The notes: generated by a model not told the origin, from the sequence alone. 64,000 nucleotides of DNA from CAVSWT01 sp963731745 (GCA_963731745.1 CAVSWT010000003.1:1-64000); one strand, 5' to 3'; numbered from the stretch's first letter, positions 1 through 11,607 are shown. Numbers and translations: made by a program.

Positions 1-796
1 GTCCGGAGATATAATTAAAATATTTAACCCCCTACGGGCTAGGACCGCGCATAAGTGTTAACTTCAATTCGGGAAACTTTTTTATTAACTCCGGAAGTGA
101 TTCAATTAGCAAATGCTGATAATATTTTTCATCAATTTGACGGGTGTTTAAAATATTTGGTGAGGTTTCATTCAAATTACGATTAAATTTTTTATCTATT
201 TCAACAATATATCCGGATTGAAGCCATTTGTTTTCATTAAGAGTTTCATAAAGGTTTTAAATTGAAAGAAAGATTCTTTAAGCGGGACAATGAATTTGTC
301 AACTAAACTTAGAGACTTTTTCTCAAGTTCATATATCATTCCTTCAGGGGAATAATATCTTAAAATGTTCCATGGATTTATGAAGATTGGAATTGAAGAA
401 AATTCTCTAACAGCTATAATAGCTGCCGAAGAAGTTAAGGAATGTACATGGATAATGTCAGGTTTTTCAATATTAATTATTTTTTCAAGCTCAAATCTAA
501 TATCAGAATATTTTTTTTTATTGTAAATAATTACTTACATCATTATCGCTAACTTCATAATTTAAGGTATAAAATGGATATTGTTCATATAAATAACTTT
601 TGTCCGGAGAAGTTTTTGAAATTATTGCTTGATTAAAACCTTTATTATTAATCTCACTCATCAAATCTCTTACATGAGTTGTGTGGCCGCCGCCAAGATG
701 AAGTATTTTTTTCCTGCTCTTTTTTTTAACAATATTAAAAATCTCATCGCCTGATTTCTTATTTATTTTTTTCCGTTCACTGGCAAGGTTGCATAA
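1..796 (-). pseudogene. GT4-type glycosyltransferase, frame-broken and cut by window edge
   Basis: Reading the minus strand across two frame changes gives a glycosyltransferase-like N-terminal half: KKILHLGGGHTTHVRDL near its start, then KPDIIHVHSLTSSAAI, then FINPWNILRYYSPEG. This resembles the acceptor-side Rossmann domain of GT4 enzymes that build surface polysaccharides. Frame is lost at a run of nine T at about 511-519, again at a short T run near 256-259, and a TAG stop lies near 45. No good start codon is visible; the frame continues back into the deacetylase upstream, so the two may be one fused gene. The donor-binding half would lie outside the window. Function is inferred from motifs only. 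Confidence 0.5.
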
Positions 797-801
797 AGGA
801 A

Positions 802-1590
802 TTATTTCAAGGCGGGAATAGATTTGATGCTACTTAAAAGACATTTAAACTTTTCTACTTTGTTTTCATCTAACTTGAATGAATTAAAATTATCCTCTGT
901 CCGGGTAAGCGAATAACTATGTAACATCATTGTTATGGTTTCAATTTCTTTATCTTCTGTTAACTTATTAATGGTTAATAAAATGTCTTCGTTACTAATC
1001 CAATCAGGGCCAAGCTTTAATAATTTTTCGTTATGAAAAAATGAAGTGACTGGTACTTCAGAAACAGCGGATGTTTTATTTATTCTGTTCTTTGTAACAA
1101 CGGTTTTACAATTAGGATGTCCATAAAAATTTGATGAATCAATTTCAATTCCTGCTTCAGAACATGCTGTCAGTGTATTTTCATTAAAACCATAACCTCC
1201 TGCTCTATGAGCAACAACTGGTTTACCAGTTGAATTTTCAATAAATTCTTTCCCAAATTTTATGATTGAACTTTGTTCCTCCAGAGAATATTGGTGCATA
1301 AATTCACGACGCTTTTAATCAATCCAGATTGGATGAGTATGGAGTTGTATGTCCTGTCCATTATCTTTTAAAAATTGAAGAACCTTTAATATCTCTTCTC
1401 TTCCCCATACTTTATATTCATAAATATTAACAAAGAATGTTGCTATTATTTTTTGCTCATTTAATATTTCAACTATTTTCTCAATACCATAGCCGTTAGC
1501 CCAAAATCTGTTATCAGAAAATTTCTTTTGGAATAACGGAGTCTGGGGGTTTTCGGTATCAATAGTTATTATTAGCTTTTTCTTATTCAT
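802..1590 (-). pseudogene. polysaccharide deacetylase (NodB-like), interrupted by in-frame stop
   Basis: Two halves lie in the same frame, separated by one TAA codon at 1315-1317. The first half starts MNKKKLIITIDTENPQ, with the metal-site Asp of NodB enzymes in TIDTE, and reaches QLHTHPIW with the HxxHP-like metal histidines. The second half carries MHQYSLEEQ and PVVAHRAGGYG, both typical of deacetylases in capsule and exopolysaccharide clusters. The start ATG overlaps the stop of the large glycosyltransferase gene upstream by four bases, so they are probably translationally coupled. A second break near 815 would connect the C-terminus to the following glycosyltransferase. Either a recent nonsense mutation or a sequence error; the family call itself is secure. 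Confidence 0.65.
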
Positions 1591-4500
1591 AAATTTTTCG
1601 CTAAAATTATTGAATGAGAAATTACATCATTTGTCCCTGAGGTTTGAGCTTTTTTATTGAAATACTCAAGTATGTGTATATTATTTATTAAGTTGAAAGA
1701 ATTTTGTAGAAATTCTTCTGCTAAATTTTTCTCATCACTGTTAAAGTCTCCATAACCTAATTCTATTTGATGCATTGCATCCCTAAGAGGTAATTCAATT
1801 TTATAGTACGGCTTGTGATAGCGGACCTCTTCATCTATTATTTTAAAATATTTAGAAAGAAAAACTTTAAAATTTTCAGGCGTATAGAATGGGGGTTGAT
1901 TCATGTAAATCGATATTAAAAGATAGCCATCAATATTTATTAAACTTTTTAAACGTAATGCGGCTTCATTCAATTTATCTTCGGAAACGTAACATATAAC
2001 CTCTAAAGCCGAGACTAAATCATATCTTTCAGCATTGAGTTCTTTTAGTTCAGGAAGACTTGAATTAATAAAGTTAAAGCCTTCATACTTTGTTTTACAT
2101 TTTTTAAGTGCTTCTTTGGAGATATCTATACCTGTAAAATTCTTAGCATTAACTAAAGATTCTTTTAACTGATTTAGAAAAACTCCTGTTGCACAACCGA
2201 CATCTAAAACCGACTTTATATTTTCTTTATCGACATTCCTTTCAATTAACTCGATAGATTTTTTATAACGAATTAATTGGGATGCACGCCAATCCTGTCC
2301 CCAGGGATCTGTTTTAGAATTTTTATATAAATATTCGCTCCATTCATAACTGCCGTATTTCAGACCGTTTGTTGGCGGCATGGATATTTGATAATCTTTA
2401 TAATTTTTTTTATTTGAAATATTTTGTGCTGAATTGTTTTGTTTTGCTAACGAAAAACCTGAAATAAAATTGTTCCATTGAGGTTCATTATTGATCAGTT
2501 CTATAATTTCCTTGGATGAGCTTTCAATTCCAGTTATTTCTTTAATTTCAATTATTATAAAAGTAGGAATAAAACTTTGGTCTATATTTAAATAATCTTG
2601 AGCAAGTTTACGTAATCCTTCTAATTTTGATTTAGTAGTTATTGATTTATCTGGATTAGCTTTTACACCAGCTTTACTGCTATTTTGATTATAATATCCC
2701 CATTCACCGGATTCTATTTTCTTAGATGCAAAATACTCACTCATCCCTCTCATCATCCATCCTTCACCCCAGCGCAGGTACGGAATCATAATTTTGCGTT
2801 CATCTTTAATCATGTATCCGAACCATCCCTCTTCATGTTGGAGATTATTTACAGTCCAATTAATACATTTTTCTAAAGTACTTTTAAGTTCTGGGTTTTC
2901 TTTTACTAGAGAGGAAAGCAATAAAATTGTTTCAGCAACTCCATGAATATTTATCTGGCTGTCGTTTTTTTGAAGAGCAAATTGCCGGGTACCACCATCA
3001 GTCTGTATATAATTTCTTAAATAAAATCCCAGATATTTTTCCGCCGCAACTTTAATTTCAATTCTTCCAGTATGAGAATAAAGATTAATTAAAGATCGAA
3101 TTTCAAAACCCGAATGATAGCTGTCTAAATGTTTTGGGCTAAAAGACTCTTGAATTTTACCCCAATAAAAAATTGAGCCGTCGTCATTTTGCTCTGAGAT
3201 TGCATAGTTTGCTGTTTTTATTCCTGCTTCAATCCATTCACTATTAGAGATCTCTTTCCCAATCCTTGCTAAAAATTCTCCTGCAAATAAATTTGCATTA
3301 TGTACATGAAAATTGTCCAATGGGGTATATGAAAAACATATTTTATCATCATCAATTATATCACATTTAAGATCTTCGTTGATGAATTCACAAATTGAAA
3401 TACAAACATCTAAATAGATTTCTTTTTTTGTTATTTGATATAACTTCCAAAATCCATCCCCGACAATAGTTGAAACTACAACAGACGGGGTACCTTTAGG
3501 AATGAATATTTTAGATTGCCAATCGAAAGGATATCCCCAGCAGAACTTAAAATATCCGGCACTTCGATTTTTCATTAGCCAGTTTGCAATTTCTTCAGCT
3601 TTGGTTAAATATTTTTTTTCATTAAAAACCAAATAAAGGTTGGAATACGAACTTAATAGCAAACCAAGCGCTTTGGCATTAATCTTTTTTTCAATCTTTA
3701 GTTTTTCGCGGCATAAAAGAGGATCTACTTCATTATATTGTTTAACTCTATTTGCATCAGATTCAGTAAGTTCCCCGTTTTTTTTCTTTGTCATTATGAA
3801 ATCTTCAATGTCGTAAGGATCACATCCTTCCCAACCATTTTCATCAATCCAGCCTTCAAGTTTTTTAAATGAAGACGAAATTAAATTTTCATTTTTATTT
3901 AAATTATTTGTTTGCCTTGTTTCACTTTCAAATTTTATTTCTTTTTTTTCATTCTGTTGTTTATTTAAAATTTTAAAATAAAACTCTTCAACTTTTTCAA
4001 TTTCATTTTCATAGGTAAATTCAACCTTCTTCCCTTTCATTTCCGATTTAATTTTTAATAAATTATCAATTTTAGAATGAAAATCTTCAATTGACGAAAA
4101 TGTAATTCCAACTGGATTTTTTTTGAAGAAATCCCTATAAGAAGTAATATCAGCAGCTGCAACAGGAAGTCCGGCTGCTAAATATTCAAATAATTTATTT
4201 GCAATAGTTGAAGAAAGGAATCTCACATTTCCCTTTTCCATATTCCATGGAATTATACCAAAATCGAATTGAGTCAAAACTTCAATTAAAGTATCCGGGG
4301 AAACAGGTTTATTATAAATAATATTTGGATATTGTTTGAAAAAATTATTTAATTCATCGCTAAAACTAGCCGGGTATATATGAACCATATATCCTAGATT
4401 TGCTAACTCAACAAACTGGTCTGCAAAGTCGCGGTGCTTTCCATTTGCACCACTTACTCCGCCTTCATAAACCAAATGTATTTTACCATCCTCATCTGAA

Positions 4501-5481
4501 AGTTTCGGGAGGAATTTTTTAGGTAGATGATTCTCTGAAGCATAATTATAGAACACCACAGAATTACCATTTACTCCATACAAATCTTGTGCTTCTTTAT
4601 ATTGATAAGGAGTACTGTATATTCTTCCGGCTGCACCTCTATTAGCAACGCCTTCAAAATATTTTAGCTGAGTATTTTCAGGACTCCTTAAAGAAATTAA
4701 ATCATGTGTATCATGAATAACAGGGATACCTCCAGCCATTGCTGCTACTGTATAAAAATCCGGTTCATTGTGTGAATGAATTAAATCATAATTTTTACTG
4801 ATATCCCAAAGCTGTTTGAAGTCGGTTATTTTGATCGAATCTTCATAAACATCATCACTCAAGCCAGTATAACGTTCGCTTAATTTCTTAACAAAATAGG
4901 CAAGCGTAACTTTATGCCCTCTTTTTCTTAATGCCGCAGCATACTTATAATTTCTTATACAAGGAGAATCTTGAATAAATAAAATTTTAAGTGCATTTTC
5001 ATTTTTAATTAATTGATGTTTTGTTAAATTATTAATATCACTTTGCTCATAGACATTCTCAACGGTGTTCGTTAATAACCTTTTTAATTCTTCATCTTCA
5101 GGAAAATTAACTAGATAACTTTGAATTATTTGTTTTGCTTGTTCAAATAGCGAAATCTTAATTAAACTTTGTGAAAGGATAAGAATATTGTTTCTTTGTT
5201 TAGGTTGAATTTTAAAAGCAGTTAAAGAATAGCGCGCTGATTTCTCAAAATTGTTTTGCTGATAATAAATAGTAGCCGTTTTAATATTTGCTTCAAACTC
5301 TAAAGGATTATTTTCAAGAATTTTTAAAAAGATCTTTTAAAGAAATATCTAAGTTTCCGTTGTTATAAAATTCTAAGGCTTGTGAATGCAGGTCTTGACT
5401 TTTCAGGTTGTCTATTATATATGATAACCTGTTATCTATTTCACTCAATAAATTTTTATTTTTTCCCAAAATACTTCTCAA
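1587..5481 (-). pseudogene. multidomain TPR / glycosyltransferase / alpha-toroid / methyltransferase protein (one frameshift)
   Basis: From a TTG at 5481, the first 200 or so residues are helical and TPR-like (ALEFYNNGNLDISLKD, YYQQNNFEKSARYSLTAFK). They contain one frame break near 5330-5340. A GT4-like glycosyltransferase follows (DLIHSHNEPDF, VYEGGVSG, NKLFEYLAAGLPVAA). A central segment with GYFKFCWGYPFDWQ and repeated helices looks like an alpha/alpha toroid sugar-modifying fold. The C-terminal 250 residues are a class I SAM methyltransferase (DVGCATGVFLNQL, TGIDIS). Downstream of the break the frame is open for over 1,200 residues. The domain set suggests assembly and methylation of a surface glycan. 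The toroid's reaction is unknown to me. The break may be a homopolymer error. Confidence 0.65.
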
Positions 5482-5733
5482 TTAATTAACAGAAATAATT
5501 TCCAGAATGTTATTGTATTCTATTTCTATACCACCATTACTAATTGCATTTTACAGCAATTTTTTAAAATGATGGTGCATATTAACTATCTGGCTAATTA
5601 TAGCCATTAATAAATATGGAAAAAGTTTATGGAAGTGTTATAAAATTATTACGAAGAAGATTATTAATATCTGATAATTACAATCTGGTAACTAATAAAA
5701 ACTATTTTTCGAGAGGATTTTTCAACTTATTAA

Positions 5734-5925
5734 TTATTTAGAATAACTAATTTTTCTAATAATATTTATGATAGAATTGTAAATTTGATTTGAAATTTCA
5801 GGTGTGCCTATTGCTTTTACTTCTCTTGCGACATTTAATATTGTATTTAAATCACCATTTGCGTTTTTTAATATTTCGTCAAATTGATTTAGTAATATTT
5901 CATCCTTTTCCATAATTTTTTCCAT
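5734..5925 (-). CDS. small hypothetical protein (63 aa)
   Basis: A short acidic then basic, probably all-helical protein (DEILLNQFDEILKNANGDLN). It has no signal peptide or recognised motif. A second ATG four codons in (5913) could be the true start; no strong ribosome binding site is visible for either. It lies downstream of the TPR/coiled-coil membrane protein on the same strand with a 130-base gap. The 240 bases beyond it, up to the glycosyltransferase gene, show nothing I can identify. Could be a chance frame in AT-rich DNA. Confidence 0.3.
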   Translation of the reverse strand: MEKIMEKDEILLNQFDEILKNANGDLNTILNVAREVKAIGTPEISNQIYNSIINIIRKISYSK

Positions 5926-6058
5926 CGTTTAGTCATTGAATAATTATCATTTAATTTAGAATCGAATATTGTACCAAAATATTTAGTCCGGTAAAAAAAA
6001 GTTCTAAATTTGTTTATGTGTTCGAATATTTTCATCGATAATTTTTGACCTGATAAAT

Positions 6059-7888
6059 TTATCTTAAAAATGGCTTGAATATCTCGCATTCTAACTCAAC
6101 TTTTTCTTCTGCTTCTTTTTTAAGAATCTCTTCCTGCTGCTTTTTTTCTTTCTGAATGTTATCTATCATTTTTTTTAGCTGTGTAATTTTTTTCTTTCCA
6201 ATATTTTCGACAACATAATCTTCTTCCTTTTTAGCATGCAATTTTATCCTTTCCAATTCTTGTTCTCTGTATAACTTAAGTCCATAAATGTCTTTTAAAA
6301 ATCTTTGTCTTGTATTTGATCTTTCCACCCCGACTGTGCCGGCAATAAAAGCCGCTATTAATGAGCCGACAACATAACAAATTAATCCCCATTTAAATCC
6401 ACCGGATAATATTTGGGAAATGTTGCTTCCGTAACTGCTGTTTAAATAAGATGAAAAAATTCCAATCATAAATACGATGAATGAGAGAAAAAAATTATAG
6501 CTCATTGTATTGCTGAATGAATTTAGAGGATTTAGTTCAGCCACATCATTAATATTATTAACTTTGTTTTGAAGAGTTGCAATTTCAGTATTGAATTTAC
6601 TTTCAATAAAATTAATATCTTCTGTTCTTCTATGATTTATCTCTGTTTTAATTTCTTCTAAATATGTTTCCAATTTTTCAATTTCAATTCGCTTTTCATC
6701 AGTTTCATCTTCATATGATTTAATCTGTCCGCGAATTTCTTTTTCGTAGCGGCTTCTAATCTTATATATTATTTGCTGAATGCCCGACTCAAACTTATTC
6801 TCAAGGCTCTTTAGAATTGCAAGGAAATAAATATTCTTTCTTTCAGAAAATGAAGTAATTAATTTTTCGATAAAGAAAAAATTATTAATATCTATATCAA
6901 GTTCAGGATTTTCAGATTTCAAAGTTAAAAAGGAACTAACTTTATCTTTAAATGTTTTTATGGTGGATTCATTTATCTCTTTAAATTCATTAATTATCAA
7001 CTCTATATTTTCAACTATGGTTGAAAATTCATCATAATAAAAAATATTTTGAAATACTGAATTCTCAACAAACTGATAAAACATTGATACATTGTTTTGA
7101 TCTATAGAATAATTAATTCTTCTTAAATCATGCATCCAGATTTTTTGTAATAGTTCCGCCGATTCCATATAATTTTCTAATCTTAGTTCTGCATAAGAAA
7201 TATAGAAAATTGCCGTAATTCCATCATGCTTAAGATTTAATGCGTTTTGAAAAGTAATTTTTGCATTCTCAAATTCTTTTAACTTTAAAAACACAAAACC
7301 TTTATACACTTCAATCAGATAAAGTAATTCAATTCTTGCTTCATCAGTTATTTTCAACTTTTCAATTATTCCTTTTGCCTCTGCAATCAATGCTAAAGCT
7401 CTTTCCGCGTCAAAAAGAGTTTCACTAAAGATTAAAATGACCGCACTGAGAATTGGATTGAAAAAATTATATTTGGTTATACTTTGTTCGCTTAATTTTA
7501 ATGTTTGTATTGCAAAAAACTTTTTATCTTCGGTTGTCTGCGCTTCTAGCCATTTCAAGTAATTTTCTTTTATTTCTTTATAATCATCAAGCCCTCCGAC
7601 TACGGAAAGTGATTTTTCTATAAATTTTTCCAGGTATATTATGAGGGGAGTTTGGGCGGCCCAAAAAAACGGTGCTTTATTCAGATCAATAAAAACATCA
7701 TTGATCTCACTAGTCAGATTCAGGGAAGCAAATTTGGAGAATTCTTTATGGAAGCCCTTAGACTTTTTCTTTTTCGTTAATTCAATTTCAAAAAATTCTT
7801 TAGCTAATTCTTTGAAGTGGGATTTTTTAGGATCAATTCTCTGCTCTTCAAAATCCGCATACTCTACTATAATATTATTCCCACTCAT
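6059..7888 (-). CDS. TPR-helical, coiled-coil membrane protein of unknown function
   Basis: A 609-residue protein I cannot assign to a named family. Residues about 170-280 are TPR-like helical pairs (LLYLIEVYKGFVFLKLKEFENAK, FYISYAELRLENYMESAEL). Residues about 400-470 form a charged coiled coil (EKRIEIEKLETYLEEIKTE). Two hydrophobic segments near 480-500 and 515-540 (FFLSFIVFMIGIFSSYL; GLICYVVGSLIAAFIAG) can span the membrane as a hairpin. A second basic/acidic coiled coil closes the protein. There is no signal peptide, so both large parts are probably cytoplasmic. It is divergently transcribed from the penicillin-binding protein gene, which does not by itself imply a link. Confidence 0.6.
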   Translation of the reverse strand: MSGNNIIVEYADFEEQRIDPKKSHFKELAKEFFEIELTKKKKSKGFHKEFSKFASLNLTSEINDVFIDLNKAPFFWAAQTPLIIYLEKFIEKSLSVVGGLDDYKEIKENYLKWLEAQTTEDKKFFAIQTLKLSEQSITKYNFFNPILSAVILIFSETLFDAERALALIAEAKGIIEKLKITDEARIELLYLIEVYKGFVFLKLKEFENAKITFQNALNLKHDGITAIFYISYAELRLENYMESAELLQKIWMHDLRRINYSIDQNNVSMFYQFVENSVFQNIFYYDEFSTIVENIELIINEFKEINESTIKTFKDKVSSFLTLKSENPELDIDINNFFFIEKLITSFSERKNIYFLAILKSLENKFESGIQQIIYKIRSRYEKEIRGQIKSYEDETDEKRIEIEKLETYLEEIKTEINHRRTEDINFIESKFNTEIATLQNKVNNINDVAELNPLNSFSNTMSYNFFLSFIVFMIGIFSSYLNSSYGSNISQILSGGFKWGLICYVVGSLIAAFIAGTVGVERSNTRQRFLKDIYGLKLYREQELERIKLHAKKEEDYVVENIGKKKITQLKKMIDNIQKEKKQQEEILKKEAEEKVELECEIFKPFLR

Positions 7889-8087
7889 TTATAAACAATC
7901 TAAGGTTTAAAAACACGTTGCCTTGCGCTTATTATCGAAATATTTTTATTATTATTTAATTTACTAGTTATTCATTCTTTGGTTATTATTTTTAACATTT
8001 GAATAATTGTATTTACCTAAACTTATATTTTTGATTATTTTTTAAAAGCAAATTATTTCATCATTCAACAATTTAGAAACTGATTAC

Positions 8088-10025
8088 GTGCATAAAAAGA
8101 ATGTAAAACTTGTAATAATATTTTTCCTTTGTTCATATGTCCGAATTTTCTCCCAAGACCTGCCTCCTATTAAATTAGATTATGCTTCTTATGCAATTTC
8201 ATCCACTGGAAAACTAATTGGATACTTTGGAGAAAAAAATAGAGTTGAAGTAAAAAATATAGATAATATTTCTGTCTATGTAATCCATTCTTTAATTGCA
8301 ACCGAAGACAGAGATTTTTATGAACATCATGGAGTATCTCTTAAAGGTTTAGGCAGAGCGATCTTAAAGACTATAACTGGCTCTACTCAAGGGGGAAGTA
8401 CAATTACAATGCAGCTTGCAAGAAATTTATTTCTCTCAAATGAAAGGACCATTTCTAGAAAACTTACAGAAATTGAATTAGCTGAGAAACTTGAAAAAAA
8501 ATTCACTAAAAAAGAAATTCTACTTCTTTATTTGAACACAGTTTATTTTGGTCACGGTGCTTACGGAATTTGGGCGGCATCTGAAGAATACTTTAGCAAA
8601 ACTCCCGATAAACTTTCTGTTGATGAAAGTGCTGCATTAGTCGGCATGCTTCAATCTCCAAATGGATATGATCCTGATAAGAATCCCCAAAAAATGTTCA
8701 ATAGAAGAAATGAAGTTTTACATAACCTTGTAGAAGTCGGCAAGTTATCTCAAAAAGATTATTCGACACTCAAAAACAAAAAACTGAATTTAAAGCTTCA
8801 TCAAAATCTCGCCGGACATTTTTTAGAGCAAGTTAGACTAAATGCTATTGACATATTGAAATCAACCGGTAAAAAGTTAACTGTTGATCAGCTTAAAATA
8901 ACAACAACGTTAGACTATGATTTACAGAGAGCGTCGGAAGATGCTGTTGCATCTCAATGGGAAAAATTTCCAAATCGAATGAAAGATGCTCAGATTGGAT
9001 TAATTTCGATAGAATGCGGAACAGGATTAATTCGCGCCATGGTTGGAGGTAATCCATCATCGGAGCCACGAGGATTAAATCATGCTACACAAATACGTAG
9101 GCAGCCTGGTTCATCCTTTAAGCCGTTTTTATATGGAAGTTTGCTTGAGAATGGTTATACACTTGCAACTCCTCTTCTTGATTCTGCAATTGTTGTTGAT
9201 TCCGGAAAAACATATGAATGGCGTCCTTCTAACTCTGACAATGAAACTTCAAATTCATATTTAACTATGCAATATTCAATTGCTCATTCAATCAATTTAG
9301 CTGCTGCTTATGCCATAACTCATCTTTCTTCTCCAGATTCCGTTATTGCCTTTGCTAAAAAATGCGGAATTGAATCCCCAATTCCAGCATTACCATCAAT
9401 CGCTTTAGGAACTGCTGATGTTAAACCTATTGAAATGGCATCTGCATTTAGCGTTTTTGCATCTGAAGGATTTTATGCACAACCATTTTCTATACTGAAA
9501 ATAACAGACAAAGAAGGGAATGTGCTATATACGGCAAACCCTTCATCTAAAATCGTACTGGATTCTGCTACAGCTTTTTTAATAACCACAGCTTTAGAAG
9601 ATGTTGTCGATAAAGGAACGGCTGCTTCTGTTAGAAATTATTTTAAAGGAACGGCAGCGGGAAAAACCGGAACAACTCAAAATTATACTGATGCCTGGTT
9701 TGTTGGTTATACTCCAACATTATCCACTGCAATCTGGATAGGATTTGATGACGCACAAAAAAAACTTGGAGGAGGTTTTCAATATGGCGGAACTGCCTGC
9801 TCACCAATTTGGGCTAAAATGATGGCTGAATATTCAATAACTAACACCACATTTGCGAATCAAAAATTCAGCGTTCCATCTAATGTTGCATACATGGATT
9901 TATGTGAAACTACGGGCGAGTTAGCCGATTCAGACTGTACTAACATTAATTCTTTTGCGGTGAATACGGACTTAATGAATCAAGAAATAAAAAAGGAGCG
10001 GTATGATATTCATTATGGATTTTAA
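8088..10025 (+). CDS. class A penicillin-binding protein (transglycosylase/transpeptidase)
   Basis: Bifunctional peptidoglycan synthase. After an N-terminal hydrophobic segment (residues 8-23), residues about 50-230 are a GT51 glycosyltransferase with catalytic Glu73 in ATEDRDFYEH, QGGSTITMQLARNL at 101-114 and the second Glu near 130. Residues about 300-610 are the transpeptidase: SxxK at Ser342-Lys345 (GSSFKPF), SIN at 401-403 and KTG at 526-528 (GKTGTTQNYTDAW). All key residues are present. At 645 residues it is nearer PBP1C/2A size than PBP1A. The start is GTG at 8088, giving the export segment. It is single, with a 180-base divergent upstream region. Confidence 0.92.
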   Translation: MHKKNVKLVIIFFLCSYVRIFSQDLPPIKLDYASYAISSTGKLIGYFGEKNRVEVKNIDNISVYVIHSLIATEDRDFYEHHGVSLKGLGRAILKTITGSTQGGSTITMQLARNLFLSNERTISRKLTEIELAEKLEKKFTKKEILLLYLNTVYFGHGAYGIWAASEEYFSKTPDKLSVDESAALVGMLQSPNGYDPDKNPQKMFNRRNEVLHNLVEVGKLSQKDYSTLKNKKLNLKLHQNLAGHFLEQVRLNAIDILKSTGKKLTVDQLKITTTLDYDLQRASEDAVASQWEKFPNRMKDAQIGLISIECGTGLIRAMVGGNPSSEPRGLNHATQIRRQPGSSFKPFLYGSLLENGYTLATPLLDSAIVVDSGKTYEWRPSNSDNETSNSYLTMQYSIAHSINLAAAYAITHLSSPDSVIAFAKKCGIESPIPALPSIALGTADVKPIEMASAFSVFASEGFYAQPFSILKITDKEGNVLYTANPSSKIVLDSATAFLITTALEDVVDKGTAASVRNYFKGTAAGKTGTTQNYTDAWFVGYTPTLSTAIWIGFDDAQKKLGGGFQYGGTACSPIWAKMMAEYSITNTTFANQKFSVPSNVAYMDLCETTGELADSDCTNINSFAVNTDLMNQEIKKERYDIHYGF

Positions 10026-10065
10026 TTAAGTATTGTTATAATCTCATAATTGATATTTTAATAAG

Positions 10066-11607
10066 TTATTCTATTTCTCCTCTTGGTAAAGTAAATTTAA
10101 ATGTGCTTCCTTTTCCCAAAACACTATCTACTCTTAAAACTCCACCTTGTTTTTCAATCAGTTCTTTGGCTATAATTAAACCAAGGCCTGTCCCTTTTTC
10201 ATTTGATGTTCCTTTAGAACTGGAAGCATGATCAATTTTAAAAAGACTTTTAAGCTTTTCATCACTCATGCCTACACCATTATCGGTAATAGAAACTTCA
10301 ACCAAATCGTTAATACCCGAAGTTTTTACCAAAACCTTGCCGCCAACACTTGTAAACTTAACCGCATTGGAAATAATATTTTGTACAACAGAGCTTAACA
10401 TATTTTCATCTGAATAAACATATAAATCTTCGTCCATCTTCACATCTATTTCTATGTTTTTGGTTGTTGCATTGACAGAAATAATATTAACAGCTCTATT
10501 TATTATTTCAGATAGTTTAATTATAGTATTATTGAACTTTAATCTCCCGCTTTGAACGTTGGACCAGGCAAGCAGATTTTCAAAATAATTGAATAAACTT
10601 TTTGCTGAATTATTTATGCTTGTACAAATTTGTTTAACTTCTTCTTGTGAAAGAGAATCAATATCAGTAGTTAGATAATCTGTAAAACCTAATAATCCAT
10701 GAAAGGGCGTTCTCATATCATGAGAAATAATTGAAAAAAATTTATCTTTCATAGCATTAGAATCTGCTAGTTGAGAAGCGATCATAGTTAATTTATTGTC
10801 AATATCTTTTCTTCCGGTGATATCTCTAATAAATACCAATAATCGTTTTGAATTGCCTTCATAAAAAATTTTAGTATTTAATTCTATTGGAAATTCTTCC
10901 CCACTCATTTTCTTTGCAATCGTCTCAACAACCTCATTTTGGTTAAGCTCTTGATTTTCAACTCTTTCATGAAAAAATTGAAGAAGTTCATTAGGCATAA
11001 TATCTTCTAACGAGATGGAATGAAGTTCGTTTTTACTACACTCAAATAGTTCCTGCGCAACAAGATTACAATTGACAACCTTTCCATCCATTGAAAAAAC
11101 GATAATTGCGTCATTCGATAAATCAAATAAAGCTTTATATTTTCCAATGCTTTCTCTAGTCGTGTGCTCCATACTTTTTAATCTTGTAATATCTCTAGCT
11201 TCTGCAATTACAGCTTTATTCCCCATGAAATAAATATTCTTAAGAAGAATTTCTCTTGGAAAAACTGTCCCATCTTTACTTTTCCCCCAAAATTCAAATT
11301 TCTGTGTTTCGCCTTCGAATGCTTTTTTAACTTTGATTTGAATTTCTGATAAATCATTCGCACCGTTTTGTGCAAGTAATTTGGGGGTTGAACCGATTAT
11401 TTCGTCCCGTGAGTACCCATACAGATCAACGGCAGACTGATTCGCTTCAAGGAAAACACCGTTTTCATCCTGAATATATACGGCTGTGCTTACGGAATTA
11501 AATAAATCGAAATAGGAATTAAATTTCTTTTGTTGAAGCTTAATTTCTTTTTGTAGTTCTTCAACAAGATTTTTCGGATGAAGAGAGGTCCCATCATTTT
11601 CATTCAT
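10066..11607 (-). CDS. PAS-domain sensor histidine kinase
   Basis: Cytosolic two-component sensor with no membrane segment. A PAS domain covers residues about 35-145 and a second about 155-265, each ending in a DIT motif (EARDITRLK; IRDITGRKD). The dimerisation/phosphoacceptor helix has His296 in ISHDMRTPFHG. The ATPase domain has an N box (NIISNAVKFT), G1 (DNGVGMSD) and G2 (GTGLGLIIAKEL). It is therefore expected to autophosphorylate in response to an intracellular cue read by the PAS domains. No response regulator lies beside it, so it is an orphan whose partner is elsewhere. Convergent with the penicillin-binding protein gene, 40 bases apart. Confidence 0.92.
   Translation of the reverse strand: MNENDGTSLHPKNLVEELQKEIKLQQKKFNSYFDLFNSVSTAVYIQDENGVFLEANQSAVDLYGYSRDEIIGSTPKLLAQNGANDLSEIQIKVKKAFEGETQKFEFWGKSKDGTVFPREILLKNIYFMGNKAVIAEARDITRLKSMEHTTRESIGKYKALFDLSNDAIIVFSMDGKVVNCNLVAQELFECSKNELHSISLEDIMPNELLQFFHERVENQELNQNEVVETIAKKMSGEEFPIELNTKIFYEGNSKRLLVFIRDITGRKDIDNKLTMIASQLADSNAMKDKFFSIISHDMRTPFHGLLGFTDYLTTDIDSLSQEEVKQICTSINNSAKSLFNYFENLLAWSNVQSGRLKFNNTIIKLSEIINRAVNIISVNATTKNIEIDVKMDEDLYVYSDENMLSSVVQNIISNAVKFTSVGGKVLVKTSGINDLVEVSITDNGVGMSDEKLKSLFKIDHASSSKGTSNEKGTGLGLIIAKELIEKQGGVLRVDSVLGKGSTFKFTLPRGEIE

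Noticed and set aside
5889..6089. 66-codon frame overlapping the 3' end of the TPR membrane protein gene
   Set aside because: Overlaps genes at both ends, with no motif and a composition typical of an AT-rich shadow frame.
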